Assembly (NCBI GenBank): GCA_008931825.1 | Contig: QXVZ01006765.1 | Span: forward strand, 124,827-188,826 | Reading direction: 5' to 3' | Length of the DNA: 64,000 bases | Source: Phallusia fumigata | Lineage: Eukaryota; Chordata; Ascidiacea; Phlebobranchia; Ascidiidae | Part shown: positions 45,173 through 58,108 of the stretch, piece after piece | Numbering within the stretch: the first letter of the stretch is position 1 | Layout: the number at the start of each line of letters is the position of its first letter | The notes under the pieces: generated by a model | Database searches by the model: none | What the model was told of the DNA's origin: nothing | The model's input: the letters and a program-made list of their open reading frames with translations, nothing else | Position numbers and translations under genes: made by a program

Positions 45173-48100
45173 TTTGGGGCTTCGCAATAAAGCCTTGCGT
45201 GACGCTAGCAAATCTTGACACAATAACTAACTTAAGCCAATCGCTGCGAAAAGCAAAACATCAAAGTCAAGGTGAAGTAGGTAAACTTTTCTTTATCGGA
45301 CTTTACAAATGTGGGAATTAAAGCTGTGATGCAGTGGACCAGACCAGCCAACGGTTACAGATTAGTATTTTTAAATTTATGTTTGCCCTTTTTTTTGAAA
45401 AAAAAAACAACACACGCAAAGAATCGATCACCTTTTTTGCGGAAAATAAAACATTTGTGAAAATCAATGTCAGCATATTTGTTTTTATTCTCCGAACCTA
45501 TTTACAAATTTGCGCACTATAGACTGCTTTTTCAGATGAGAATCTATTTTAAAACTCGTTAAAAAAGTAAAACATCTGGTTGGATAATGATTATTAACCA
45601 GATTGTGCACAGCACTAACTTCTTTGTGAACAAAGTTAAAAAGATAAGTAACAAAGCTTGGCTGCGAATTCCACGTTTCAAAGAGTACGTTCTGCAACCG
45701 TTGTTCCAATCCACCTCAACGTGTGAAAAGTCAATTGTTTGGGGTTTAATTCTGTACAATCCCGCCGCTCAAATTATCCTTATGAATTATTAATTACTGT
45801 CCACTGTGCCTCCTTGCCTCGACACCGATACACCGCTTTACGAGTCCACCCTTAATTAAAGTTGACTTACTAGCTCCTTGCACGCAAGTCCCAAAGACTG
45901 CCAATGCAGGAAACTCGACATTTTGAGTGTTTGCTGCTGCTATTTGGATGTGACGTTTTCTGTCTCCACGTTGGGAAACAAAGGAAACTAATTCATGTCG
46001 TTTTTACATGGGCAGTTTGAATACCGCTTTGTCCCAGAATTCTGGCCAAAATTAAGCGTAGGTGAAAGCCCCGCCATAAATGATTTAGGAATAAAAACTA
46101 CTCATACCTAAACGCCATGGGGTCAAATGTACAAAGTCTTACCGTCATCAACCCTCTTTACCTTATTTTATGCAATTCTGGCTTTCCATTTATACATAAC
46201 GGAATCTTATGCATTTCTTTGGATCGAACTTCACATACTATTTAATATACTTTGTCCTTTGCCTCATGCGTCATCAACTGCATTTGACCTTCGATCACCT
46301 TGTCAGTTATTAATTCATCTTAACCGCGTTTTCTCTCGTGGTGCGACCGTCCATCGCACTTGCTGGTGCAGACTGACGACATGAATCCTGCTGTAGCCGC
46401 ATTTTTTATGCAACGCCACCAACGATGTTGGCACAGGCCACAACTGACGGACAGTGTTCACCTCGTCTCGTTAGTCGCTTGCAAAGTTTAATCGCCAAAT
46501 TACGCGCGCTGTTTTCTGCCAGCGAATCGATTCTGAGGAGCTTAAGGCAGCGGCGATTAACTGAGCTCACAAGCGGTTTTGACAGGCTCCTGTTGCTGCC
46601 GTATCGCGATGTATTAAACTGCGGACTTGTGTGCGACAGAGCGAATGGCTTTTAATTTCTTAATGCCTGGTAACGCCACTCGAAAAGCCGTTGCCTCGCA
46701 TGGCGAAACCCTTTAATTCGAATTACGGCATTAGTGCGGGTGGCCGGGCGCTAGGACGCTGAAAATTATTTTAATTGCATTTTGTCTTTGCCGCTTCGAT
46801 GGCCTCTTAAACATATGGCACAGCGAAAATATGATTAAGCCTTGCGTCAGGGCCAAATGTGTTCTCATGCCAAAGCCGGATTGCGAAATGTGATTAACAA
46901 TCAATTTGTAGTTCTTTTACTCGACTGGCTTGTTGAAACGTTTACTTACGCTTGACCTCCTCAACCTTCAGTTCACCAATAAATGCTAAAAAATCCAAAC
47001 TGAATTATTTGCATGTATTAGATATTTTTGTCCCCCCAATCCTATGACACTAAAGACAACGTATGTTTTGGATTGCGGCTTATTTTTTAAGCTTTTAAAT
47101 TTTATTTTGTTTTTTACTCCTTTTCTGCAGTGGTTGGGGGATTATTTTTTTAAAAAAGTAGCAAGAGATTTTGATATTCGGTGTTTGGTCCATGTTGTGT
47201 TACCGTATATAATAAGTTACATTATAGCCCAATAACTATTTTCAAATGACAATCGCTTTTCAGTGTGTGCTGTAAATACACTGCTGTAATCGGTTAAGGA
47301 ACTGCTTGTTAAGAATTTGGATTTTGGCCAACATTTTTGCGGCAACTCTACAAGTTTGGCAACTTATCGTAGTTAAAAATTGTCACCCAATGCCTGAATC
47401 TCGATGGTAAACGTATAATTGGAGAGTCGAAAATGTACCGTTGGGTTATACTTTTCAAAACTGTTCTTGTTGTAGAGGCTTTTACTTTTTGTCGGTGTTT
47501 ACCACAAATGTTTGGAAGCTGTAAAAAGCTCTTACTTGGCCTGACAGCCTAATTTACAATAATGGAAAACTGTCAAATATACCTTTTTTACCCTGTATCA
47601 CCGACTAAAACATGTTTAAAATCTCTCCTGAATACACCTGTGCAAAATTATTTAACATTTCACGCTGTAGCATTTCCTTGTGCGGTTGCACAATAGACGA
47701 TCATATTTAATTCCATTAGCACGAAAAAAGATCGTTACGCATTGGTCTAATCGACTGTAATCGTTTCATTTCGCAATGGAAAATGCCATTATGACGCAAT
47801 GATTGATCGCAGTTTAAACGATGCCATGCAATTTCTATTTTGATAATTAACATCGATTTTTATGGAACTGTTGAGAGCTGATAATTAATTGACCATGTCC
47901 GATTAATATTGGAGCATTGCATTTTTGCCTCGATGAACGTAGAAAAATTTGCGGGGTCTAGCAATGGGTGATTTGTCACACATTTTTAAGCGAGTTCTGC
48001 CTGCCAAAACCGCGTCTGGTTTGTATACACACTAACATACGCGTTGGTACACATAACTTGCACTCTTCAAGTGGTAGCAATTATAGCCTTCTTAAGCAGT

Positions 48101-51100
48101 CATCAATTATAAATGCCTGTACACAAAGGTGCAAGTTAATTACTTTCTACCCTTGACTTGCTGCGATCCGCCAAATTCCTGTTGTCCCCTGGTGGTGACT
48201 GAAATAAAATGTGTGGTCGGAAAATTGAAACTCGTTTTTCACTCTCATGGCTGAAGACCAGGGCCAATAAAAGGGGGTTCAGCAGGTACAACTTTTACAA
48301 AGAAGTGGTTTCTTTCCTTATTAACACCCCTTTAAAATCACCAAGCAGTTCTCATAGCCCCTTTTTCAATTTCCGGAAAGTAATTTTTGTTTTCATGTTT
48401 AAATAACAAACAGTTTTTGTTAGAGTATCTAAGGACCCCTGTAATATATAACCAAGCTTTCATACTAAATCGGTTATCCGCAATTTTTAATTCCAAATAA
48501 ATTTGCAGGTCTTAGAGTTTGACCGCCTTTAACGCCACATGCATACGGTTGTACCGGTTTGAAAAATTTGTTATGTATGCCTTAACATAACGTTCGCATC
48601 TTAATAGTTTTGTGTAGCCCGCTGAGGTTTTGTTATGCTCATTTTAACCCTATTCAGATTTCATCGCCTAATTTTTGTGGTGCTTAGCTTCGTTCTAAAC
48701 ACACATCTTAAAAATTGTTAAAAAATATCGAAAAAATAATTAGTTTAACCGAAACATTATCGGGCTGATTTCGTGTTAGTTTTTTTATGGGTGCCTTGTT
48801 AATCGTAATTCCGCCATTAGAGGAGATTTTAAATCCGTCAGTTTTCTAAGGTTTGAACTTGCTTTTTACTTGTATTTGATGCGAAGTGATTTAAACCAAG
48901 TTTATTTTCTTGGTAAAGCGCGTTCAGTGTTGTTAATGTGAACTTCCGAAACTCAATATATTTGTTAAAAAGCTATACTTTTTTCGTATATATCAGATCA
49001 TTGTAAACAGCAGACAAAATATTTAACATACAGGATGAACGTGAACTATAGCCCCCTACTTTCAGTTTATGGGGCTCCTAAATCCCCTATAGGGTGAAGG
49101 CTTTAGGTGGTTTCATTACACGTTGTTGAGTAACCCTCTTTATTTCGAAATGAGAAGATCAAAACCAAATGAAAATGTCCCACATCTGTTGTTTGTGTAT
49201 TTATGTCAATAATCGCGTTCACTGAATGTCATTGCGTATTCATAGCGCATTTAGTTTTGTTCCCACGCTCAAATCGAATTCCCAAATTGCATGTAAATCC
49301 CGTTTAGTGCAATTTCGCCCAGTTCCTTGTCAGACCATTGTTAATCTCCCATGCTTTGGCGTATTATCATTCGCACAACCGAGGATTAAAAAAGCGCAGA
49401 AATAGTTATCAAGACGAATCAACAATAAAATTATCATCCTGTATGTTCACTCCAAGGCGCATCAAAGCACCTTTCCAAAACGAATCAATGTATATGACAT
49501 GTTGAAAGCTCAATATGAGTTGTCATTTGCACATGGTGCGCATGTAATCTTTAAAGCATCTGCTGAGCTTTGTCCAAGAAAAGGAGAAGCTGACACAAAG
49601 AGTATTGACGTGGGAACAACAACGTAACGTTTTGTGATGAGAACAAAATTGCAAATGTTCAAATATAAATTCTAATAACCTGATTGACAAAATAGTTTGT
49701 TAGCGTTCCAATGCACAGTGTTTCGTATTTAAGATGTCGTCACATCGTGAAAAAAATACGGCTTGATACATTCTATGACTTTGACCTAGTGTTGTTAGCC
49801 TGACAATTTTCTGTTTGGTTTTAATTCAAATTGGTATTTTGTGTTGGCGACTGCTGGCGTCATTTGCAAAGATGCTTTTATTCTATTTTTCGGTCCACTG
49901 CCTTTGCAACAAACCATAGGTGCGGAAAATAAACCGGGCTGCACGATGTTCCTGCCAAATCAAATACATCGACTAATGCAGGCATGGTTAATTACATTAA
50001 AAACAACCCTTTAAAATTTTTTTTTTGTCCAGAGACGAGAATCCTGCACGCTAAAACATCTCGTGTAACGTCATTACTTTGTGATTAATGGAAAGGCCTA
50101 AAGCGGTGTGGGAATTCAATTTCCAGCTATTATGAGCTGTTGTGAACCGGCACACGAGCCGCGTGGGGTGGAACCACTTTAATCCGTAGCGGTAGCGCTT
50201 CGACCAGGGGTACTAACCACAAGATCGATGAAGATTCCATCGGCGCCGCCACCCCACATAGTAATCCAGTAAATTTTGTGCCATACTTGTAGCGACCTCC
50301 GTGGGAGATTCACGGCTGTTTTGGCCGAAACACCACGGTTTCCATCCTAACAACACACCTAATTTCCATTCTAACATACATCATATGATATAATTTACAC
50401 CAGACTATTAAAAAGGTCTTCTTAAGTTTTTAAGGCATTTGATATGACTGCTGGTGTGTTTGTTTGTTTTGGGTCTGAATTTGTTTTACTGCCGCAACGA
50501 TATTAATGTAGCAGTAAAGTTAAAAACTTCTTGCCAACTCACTGAGTCCGTGTATGTAAATCAATAATTGGTCCATATTAAAATTAAACCTTCAAAAATC
50601 TGTAAATATTTTTATTTATTTATGGCAACAAGCCGTTTTTGCACCATGTTACCTGGTTGCAATACATGTGCATGTAAGAAAAAGTGATAAAATATATGCC
50701 ACATGATACGAATACCATAGTCACGCGTAACATACTGAAAGTTCAACGGCCTTGCCTGGCAATTGTTCGTGATTCACCATCTCCCACTTGCGAAACGATA
50801 AATGAGCGTCGTTAAACGTACAGCGACCCCACGTTTCTTGCAGGTAACTGCTTTTTATGGGGCTATAAATGCTATTTCACAGGTGGCCCGAGTGCCTTAA
50901 AAAACATTTTTACATGAAAACGTTTCCTGATAAATGGTTGTTATATGTGGATTTATTGGTAAAGTTTTTCAAAGTTGTGTCAGGTAGGCCGGATATTTTA
51001 AAAAAAGATCCATAGGGTTCACTATAGACGACTCTTACAGGAAAATCAGAAGACACTATTGCTTCCAATTGATACAAAAACACTGGGGGTGAACTTTATT

Positions 51101-51208
51101 ATAATTTAACCCTAACTTGTTTGGTAAAGAACCCAAACAAAATATTAACAACAGCAAGACACAACAAAAATGTAACAAATATCGATGTACGTAGAACAAA
51201 ACTACACG
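45173..51208. promoter_or_regulatory. 6 kb gene-free region upstream of Rx
   Basis: No ORF with splice or family support. AT-rich with many TAATTA, GATTA and ATTAAT cores, for example 47860-47915 (GATAATTAATTGACC, CCGATTAATATT). It could hold cis-regulatory DNA for the homeobox gene. A hairpin-ended element lies at 50163-50257. Confidence 0.35.
50163..50257. repeat. 95-bp hairpin-ended element
   Basis: GTGGGGTGG at 50163-50171 is complementary to CCACCCCAC at 50249-50257. The GC-rich inside (TAGCGGTAGCGCTTCGACC, GATCGATGAAGATTCCATCG) contrasts with the AT-rich surroundings. It could be a small foldback element or a structured RNA. Confidence 0.45.
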
Positions 51209-51987
51209 TTACGCAAGCGATTCATCGGGGTCCAGTTTTACTTCATTTATTTTCTTCATTTGCGCTTCTCTCTCTCGCCTTTGTTTTCTTTCAAACAACC
51301 TTATAAGAAGGAACACACATGTTAATTTTGCACGTTTTTGGGTCTCTAAATACGTTTTCTTTCTATAAGTGCACAGCTGCTGTGCATCCCAACGAAAAGG
51401 TATTTGTAAATTTAAACCCAAACCCAGCAACAAAAAAACATCTCTTTAAATATTGGAATTTTAATTGCTTCGTCGGGACTGACAAAAACATGCCATTTTT
51501 TTTAACTGGGTCAAAGTTGAAGCTTTCTTTGTTAATGTTCATATTTCTTATACTCACAGCGACAGGAGAATTCCCACCACCAGTAACACCGATATGGCGA
51601 TCATCATATTCATGTTCCACTTTGTCACTTCTGCCAAAAATTTAAACCTGTATTTTATTTGCTTTTTTATTACGGTCGTCTGGCTTGTCCTGACTCGTTG
51701 TATTCAATACATATGTAGGCATTATTGCTTTTAGAGTTTGTGTCTGATGCAGAATTAATTTATACTGCCGTGTAACTAACTTAAACCAAGCGAAAAATAG
51801 GCTACTTAATTTCTAAAATAACTTTCAGCAAAAAAATACCATGAAAGCGAAACAATTATGATGAAAAATATCAACATCTTGTAGCTTATATGATTAGTCA
51901 CCACTCACTGTCGTGCATTTTTGATTTGATGTTCTGGAAAACGAACTGAATCATTTGACTTTGTCGCGCAGCAGCAGGGTCCGCCAT
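51209..51987 (-). CDS. Small single-pass membrane protein, 80 aa, 3 exons
   Basis: Exons 51987-51909, 51630-51558 and 51299-51209 join in phase (GACA/GTGAGT, CGCT/GTGAGT donors) to 80 aa. The N-terminus MADPAAARQSQMIQFVFQN is soluble. Then comes WNMNMMIAISVLLVVGILLS, one clear membrane helix, and a charged coil ERKQRREREAQMKKINEV ending DESLA. The layout resembles SMIM-type micro-membrane proteins of mitochondria or the ER, but I cannot name the family. Both donors are strong and exon boundaries flank the helix as in a typical small conserved gene. Confidence 0.65.
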
Positions 51988-52229
51988 TGTTACCGCACTC
52001 TGAAGGGTCTAAGCTTACTTAGGGTCACTAATCAGAAACTTTTTCGAGAACTTGAGTTTCTACGAACAAACGCAAAATTAATTTTTACAAACACAAATGG
52101 TACCAAATGTTCATCAAACACAACGCAAATACATTTCTATATCTGACACGGCGCTGTGTTTTACCTATTCAAGTAGGTTATAGAACTGAACGACCAACTA
52201 ACTCTGTCACCAAAACACGTTTTAACTTT

Positions 52230-54190
52230 TCACAGCCGTAAGTTTGGATTTTCACGAACTTGCCATAAAACTTTACAATCAAACGCTTCGGGAACGGTGA
52301 TTACAAACTTTACGGCGCGACCACTTTTATCACTTGGGCTTTTGTAGTCGGCGCATAACACAGCTTTGAAAGCAAACATCAAAGGGTGTTTGGATCTGAA
52401 GTACGTTTGGCCCAGACAGAGCTTGGTTGCCTTAAATTTGACACCAAAAAACTCTGTCATTTGGATTTGGCTGAAGCCTATTTTTTTAATGTAACGACCA
52501 GGGAGTCGAACCGCTTGTTATATAGGTTCAGGTTCGGTTCGGGTTCGCTGACTATTGTTTTTAGAGGTTCGGGTTCGGTTCAGGTTTTACGAAAAATTTT
52601 TTTTCAGGTTCGGGTTTAGTTCCGGTTCGGGCAAATTAACCGGTCCGAACCGGTTTGCGGTTTTTGAACCGGTTTAAATGCCTCTTCAGTTTAATTTTTG
52701 TTCTTGTTACTTCCTGTTTTACTGCACCACCACAAAGCCAACGTTTAAGTTCCTTGCATTTACCTGACTGACTTATGCGCTGCAAAAACCTGAAATAAAT
52801 AAGAAACAATATTATTTTTTCTAAAGTTGATAAACCTGTGGTTGAGTTTCACCAGAAGTGCATTTTGATGACCGTATCCTTCATGTTCCCTCTTTGAGGA
52901 GAAAGGACGCTAACTTGGCGTTGAAAGGGCATTTAATGGTGTAACGTCAGAAACTTTTGCGCGCCTGGCACCGCGCTGACGTCACACTAGATAAACTTGG
53001 TCCCAATTTCTGAAAACGCGTGTTGCTACCAGAAACGCTTTGTATTCAAAATCGAAGTACACGAACACGAACACGAACACGAACACGGTTTTCTGTGAAG
53101 AAAACATATAACTGTCAGCCACATAAAAGACCGACACATGCAAACAATTAATAACGCTTACCAGAGTTTTAGGCCAGGGTATCAAGGCAGTCTTAAAAAT
53201 ACTGCAGAACGTCGGCAAACGGATTCTAGACACACAACATAGCACACGTTAAAACATATCGAAGTATGCTAGTTAAACTTGAACAAGCGTGGCTTACCTC
53301 GCATCACCAACGGTTCACTTCTAATTTTTATATAATCAGTTTGGGACACATTTAACCCTTAATATCTAATAAAGTACAAATCAATTAGTTTTTGCTCATC
53401 TTATCACACAACGTTTAACAATAACCTGACCCACACTGCACGTGGCACAAAAACTTAACACTAACATTTACCAAAGCATGGCAAGAGCAAGACAACCTAT
53501 GGCATTGTTACGTCATAGGGAAAACTGGCATTGTGGTGCAATCCTACATCATGCGATGTGACGCACCAATACGGTTGAGTGATTCCACGATGTTACAAAT
53601 GGTTTTGCCGGAACACCCTTATGACAGTCGCCAACTTACAAACCTTGGGTCTCGCAACTTTTTCATTCTGTCAGAAAGCTGAAATGCTAGTATTTTTTAC
53701 AAGTCGCGGAACATTTTTGTGGTGGTGATTACATAGAAAAACGAGTCTTCATTTTTACTGGTTCGGTTCCGGTTCAGGTTCAATGCCAAACGAAATATAG
53801 GGTTTAGCTCCGGTTCGGGTTTTTAGGAAAATGAAATTTAAGGTTCGGGTTCGGTTCCGGTTTAACGAAATAAACCGCTCAAACCGGTTCGCGGGTTCGG
53901 GTTCAGTTCCGGTTCGACTCCCTGGTAACGACTTTCGGTACATTATAACGCAAATAGTTTTTGGCATTGTACCCCATTTCAAACTTGAAAACTTACAGAA
54001 GGAGCCTGAAATTTCAAACTGGGTATCTTGTAGCATATATATTCTTTATAGCAACTAAAATATATACCCAAACTGTCAGAACTTGGCAGTTGTCGGCAGC
54101 TTCACCTGTGGCTAAGCGATTTTCCTGCATCAGTTCGATGGCTAGTCTGTTAGGTCCTACTGCTGTTGTTCTTGTATTTCGTAGACCCAT
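52230..54190 (-). CDS. Possible 110-aa two-exon gene with a hAT element in its intron
   Basis: Exon 54190-54106 reads MGLRNTRTTAVGPNRLAIEL to a CACAG/GTGAAG donor. Exon 52477-52230 resumes in phase (GFSQIQMTEFFGVKFKATKL) and ends ENPNLRL. The family is not recognised; the second exon has beta-like AVKFVITVPEAFDCKVLWQV. The intron carries the hAT element at 52499-53924, only 21 bp from the acceptor, which is itself A-rich and weak. Alternatively the second exon is a one-exon gene starting at ATG 52460 (76 aa). Confidence 0.4.
52499..53924. mobile_element. hAT non-autonomous transposon, 1,426 bp, perfect 8-bp TSD
   Basis: GTAACGAC stands on both sides (52491-52498 and 53925-53932). The ends are CAGGGAGTCGAACCG and its reverse complement CGGTTCGACTCCCTG. 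Inside both ends are dense GGTTCGGGTTC repeats, inverted between the two sides, probably transposase-binding subterminal repeats. The middle has no transposase ORF; it contains a short ACGAAC microsatellite near 53060. The exact target duplication implies a recent insertion. Confidence 0.9.
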
Positions 54191-55065
54191 GTACAGCTGT
54201 TTTCACAAACTTTGGACAAACGCACCAGTTTTAGAAATATATCACCATGTCGAAAAGCAAGCGATACGTATCAGATTAAGCAAGCTTGGTGTACGTTTTT
54301 CTGGCTGGAGGTTTAAACAAGGCCACAATGGAAACACGAACACTTTTCCATTTGTATCCGCCATGAACAAATATGTGCCAGAATGACAGGGCAAAAAAGT
54401 GACGGATTTCAATTGAGGGTTACCAATGCAGCTATGCAAGTTTGAAGTTGAATGTGCTTGGTCACCATAAAGAGATATAAGCATTAATAAACGTGACGCA
54501 CAAGTGTTTGGCAAAATTTATGACACACCTTTGTGAACATTTTAGTTACATTCAAAGTTTATTTCGCTTGGTGGCGGAAACTGTAGCGACTCAATTGCCG
54601 TAATGGACTGAGGCGCTCAACCCATATACAGACATGAAAAAAAACTGATCGGGATTCGTTCTCGGGTCGAACCCCGTGAAAAAAGAAGAAAAAGGATAAA
54701 AAATCACCAAACAGAAAAAGGCACTTTCGTTGCGTGTAGTTCCAACTCGGTGAAAATAAGGGTTTTGAAAGGGAGTGGTTTACCACGTTTTAAAGAAATT
54801 GCAAGTCGAAATCCCAGATAGTCATGCAGAAGCAAGTCTAGTCTGTTCTTTTGAAGCTAAGGAACAGTCAAAAAACAAAGACAGCATTTCACTAAACACA
54901 AAATTTTGACACGTCAGTCAGATCAACGTAAAAGTGTATATCTGGAATCAGTAAAATGTAAAGTGGTTGCTACGCTATGCCTAATTCCCACTACCATCAC
55001 ACCCTACGCTCGGCTTCGAAACAGGACTACTACTATCCGCAAAGTGGCGCCCAAGAGTCGCTCAT
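54191..55065. other. Spacer between the 110-aa candidate and AKAP7
   Basis: No gene recognised. At 54655-54680 GGGTCGAACCCC resembles a tRNA B box; together with TAGCGACTCAATTG near 54583 this may be a decayed tRNA-derived SINE. Confidence 0.3.
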
Positions 55066-58000
55066 TTAAACTTCTGAAGTTTGGGAGTCGATTTCCTTCT
55101 TGATTCGCTTCAACACATCTTCGCTTCGGATTGTTTCTCGAAACTTTTGCAGCTTTTCATCCATTACAGCACCTTTAAGTAAAATTATGCTACACCGCGT
55201 TATGACGAAAGACCTACAACGTTTGGCCTGATTCTGGCCGGGGTATAATAATGGGTCGTATAGAGAAATGTATCGTTTAAAAAAAGGCACGCATGTGTTT
55301 CCCTTGCGTTATTTCGACACGTTTTAAAATTGGAAACAAGATCCCAGAAAAAAGAGTCTACGGTTTACGTTTACCAGGTTATGATTTTATTCGACCTTCA
55401 AAGGCAGCATGTTTCTTTGTTTGTTTCATTTTTATCTTCGGGGGGCGGAACAACGCCTGAATGCGTCATGCAATGAGTCCACCGTCTGCCTCATTGCAGT
55501 TCCGTTAATTCATTTTGTATTTCAATTTTTTGTATTTCCAGAAGTTGGTGACTTTGGATCAACCGATCGGGTTAACTGGATTTGAGCAATCCTGCTCAAC
55601 TCTAAAAACCATTACTTGGTTTGATATACCACATGACAAAAGTTAAACGTGTCGGCCAAACTGCAACAAGCAAATAGCAAACATATTACGTAAAAGGGCA
55701 CCTTTCGTATTATAAGTTGTTTTTCTCATCCACTAACTGTTAACAGCAATGACTCGGCATTTTACGTGCACGAAAAAGGCAACAACAAGACCAGTCCCTA
55801 ACACGTCTTACAAACTTCGTCCAATACGTAATTTCCCGCCCACACAAACTGTACACAAGTCACCCGAGGTCGTGTTGGTCTGTCAAATACATCAATAAGA
55901 ACGATGCACCAGGATATCCTGAGCGGCCTGAGCAACCGAGTACCTTCAATGCTTTGGTACACAATTGAATGCACGGCTGCACCGCGTTCAACTTTGAGCG
56001 AGACACGTATACCGGCCGTCGTGGGCACGTTTTGTGACAACCGGTAACGTTCGAAAACGTTAAAAGCAAATGTTAGTTTTCGGGCAAATTTGCCTTCGTA
56101 GCAGAGTAATCTTTGTCGCCACCTAACGGACACTCTTTAAATGGCGTCATTACAACATACTGTTTTTTGTTTTGTATGTTTCATTTTTATCCTGAATACC
56201 CTGCGACCACAAGGCAGTAGTTAACCGTCCTGGGGGCAAAAGCAAATATCCTCCTAACGGCCAGGATAAATATTTGTGTACCTGTGCTGTTTGTTAGACA
56301 GCTGTTGATAATGTTAGTTGCAAGGTGCTCAGCAAATGCACCTATTTTAGATTCGTTGCCGAATTGGTTGGTCATCAGTGCGGCTGTAATACAACAAACA
56401 GCAACACTTTCAGCCCAATCATTCAATGACCAACTGCAGGTGTTTGTGCCAATTTCCTCACCTAAAACACATTGGGTTGATTTATCTGGTCCATTGTTAG
56501 CTGATTAAGTGTGTGGCATGTTTATCAAGCTGGAAGTGTAGCATCTGCATTGATATGTGATTTATTGACTTGACAAATCTGGGCATGGCCTGTTGCAAAT
56601 TTAACCGAACAAGTATATTGTGTTGGGCAGGGTTTAAATAGTACAGCTTACCTACAGAGATCTCTGATTCACAGAAGTAATACCCATCAGCCTGTTTTTT
56701 CTTCATCATTGAAAGTAATTGAATGCTTTGGACATATTGCATTCCAAAATGTAGTTTGACAAAGTTCTTGTACAGGTCTGGGTCAATTTTTTTAACCTAA
56801 AAAAGACCTGTTGGGCTTATAAAACTAACATCCATTTTGGGTCATGTATATTAAACACAAAAAAACACTTAGGGTGATTGATATTTTTTTCCTTTAATAT
56901 GCTTCATGAGATCTAGATCCTACTTTATTTTTTCCTGCATGCTTCATTCTTGACAGCTTAAGTATTGTCAAATGTGGTTGGAATGTATCACGTTGCTCCA
57001 CAAACTCATCAAGTTTCTTGAGCAAAAACTCTGAAAAAAACATTGGTGGTTTTGCACTGATAAAAATGGTTTGAAAACACACACAAGTGTCTTTAAACAT
57101 TTGCGCAAAAATGTGGCATCACACAGACACACAGTATTAGGTCCTATGGTTACGCCAGTTAAATCACTTTGTACAAAACACAGCTTGCTATACCTGCTAC
57201 TTTTACCAATTTCTGAAGCTTTTCGTCATCAACCAGTTTTGCAAATACAACTTGATGCCTAAAGTGTCCCAAATCTTTGACATTAATTTCAAAACCTGTA
57301 TTTTCCAATTGACTGGAGATTTCTTGTTTACATTCTTGCAGAATTGCACAGGCCCTACACAGAAACAGAACTACCAAATCAGCAACATGTCATGAATCAA
57401 GTTTCCTGACACATGACACCAGTATGATTTTGTGGAAAAAGATTTGTAAAAGTAACTTTGTAACTAACTTGGTCAATTTGCATGTATATTTATGTACATT
57501 GGATTGGCTACCACAGTTAAATCATTCATACTTCTCTACTGCAATGTCATCCTCCAAATGCATAACAGCCAAAGTCACATGAGTGGTTGCAATAGGAATG
57601 CATGCTTTTGCCAAATGAGGATTTTGTAACTTTACATGTTGCTGCAAGGCAAGAATTTTTCCTGCAAGCAAAAAGTAGCAAAGGAGGCATAGTAAGAGTT
57701 AGAAAAGACACTCATAAATGTTTAGCAACATAAAAAAACAATTTCACTTCTCGCTCTAAAATATTAACTAGAAACAGGCTCAGAATTGAAAGAAAAGTAT
57801 ATATACCTACAATTTCTGGATTAGAAAAGCGTGTTCCAATAAAGTAGTTTGGGCGTCTCTTTTTCTCAACATGCTGTACTGTTGTTTTTGCTTCTTTTGG
57901 GTCTTTCTTTTTTCTCTCTGCAGTAAAAATGTTCTAAAACTGTTAAAATCTGGAATTCGCTTGACTCACTTTCTCGTTTTTTCTTCTTGCTTTCAGTGCC

Positions 58001-58108
58001 ATGACGTCTTTTGGCTATGACCTCAGGTTCCATATTGTGATAAATAACGGGTGGGTACGAGTGAAAGGTTTTAAAGCAACGTCGAATGCAGGAAAAATAG
58101 TTTTCCAT
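55066..58108 (-). CDS. AKAP7: AKAP7-like A-kinase anchor protein, 372 aa, 8 exons
   Basis: Exons 58108-57970, 57917-57807, 57661-57532, 57354-57194, 57030-56924, 56796-56652, 56500-56282 and 55172-55066 total 1,119 nt in one frame. The LigT/2H phosphoesterase-like fold is shown by RRPNYFIGTRFSNPEIV and the two HxT motifs, HVT at about 111-113 and HLT at about 200-202 (FQPHLTILKLSR). DPDLYKNFVKLHFG and SMMKKKQADGYYFCES match the conserved AKAP7 end of that domain. An amphipathic IGAFAEHLATNIINSCL (about 317-333) is the candidate PKA R-subunit helix. AKAP7 tethers PKA near membranes. The N-terminus MENYFSCIRRCF has cysteines that could be palmitoylated. A second ATG (58033, MEPEVIAK) could be the start. 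The last exon is joined over 1.1 kb by phase only and is the least certain. Confidence 0.88.

Noticed and set aside
53909-53922. tRNA B-box-like GGTTCGACTCC
   Set aside because: It is the terminal inverted repeat of the hAT element, with a matching copy at the other end.
54570-54680. Possible tRNA-derived SINE
   Set aside because: Only a B-box-like word and a weak A-box-like word; no tail repeat or target duplication seen.
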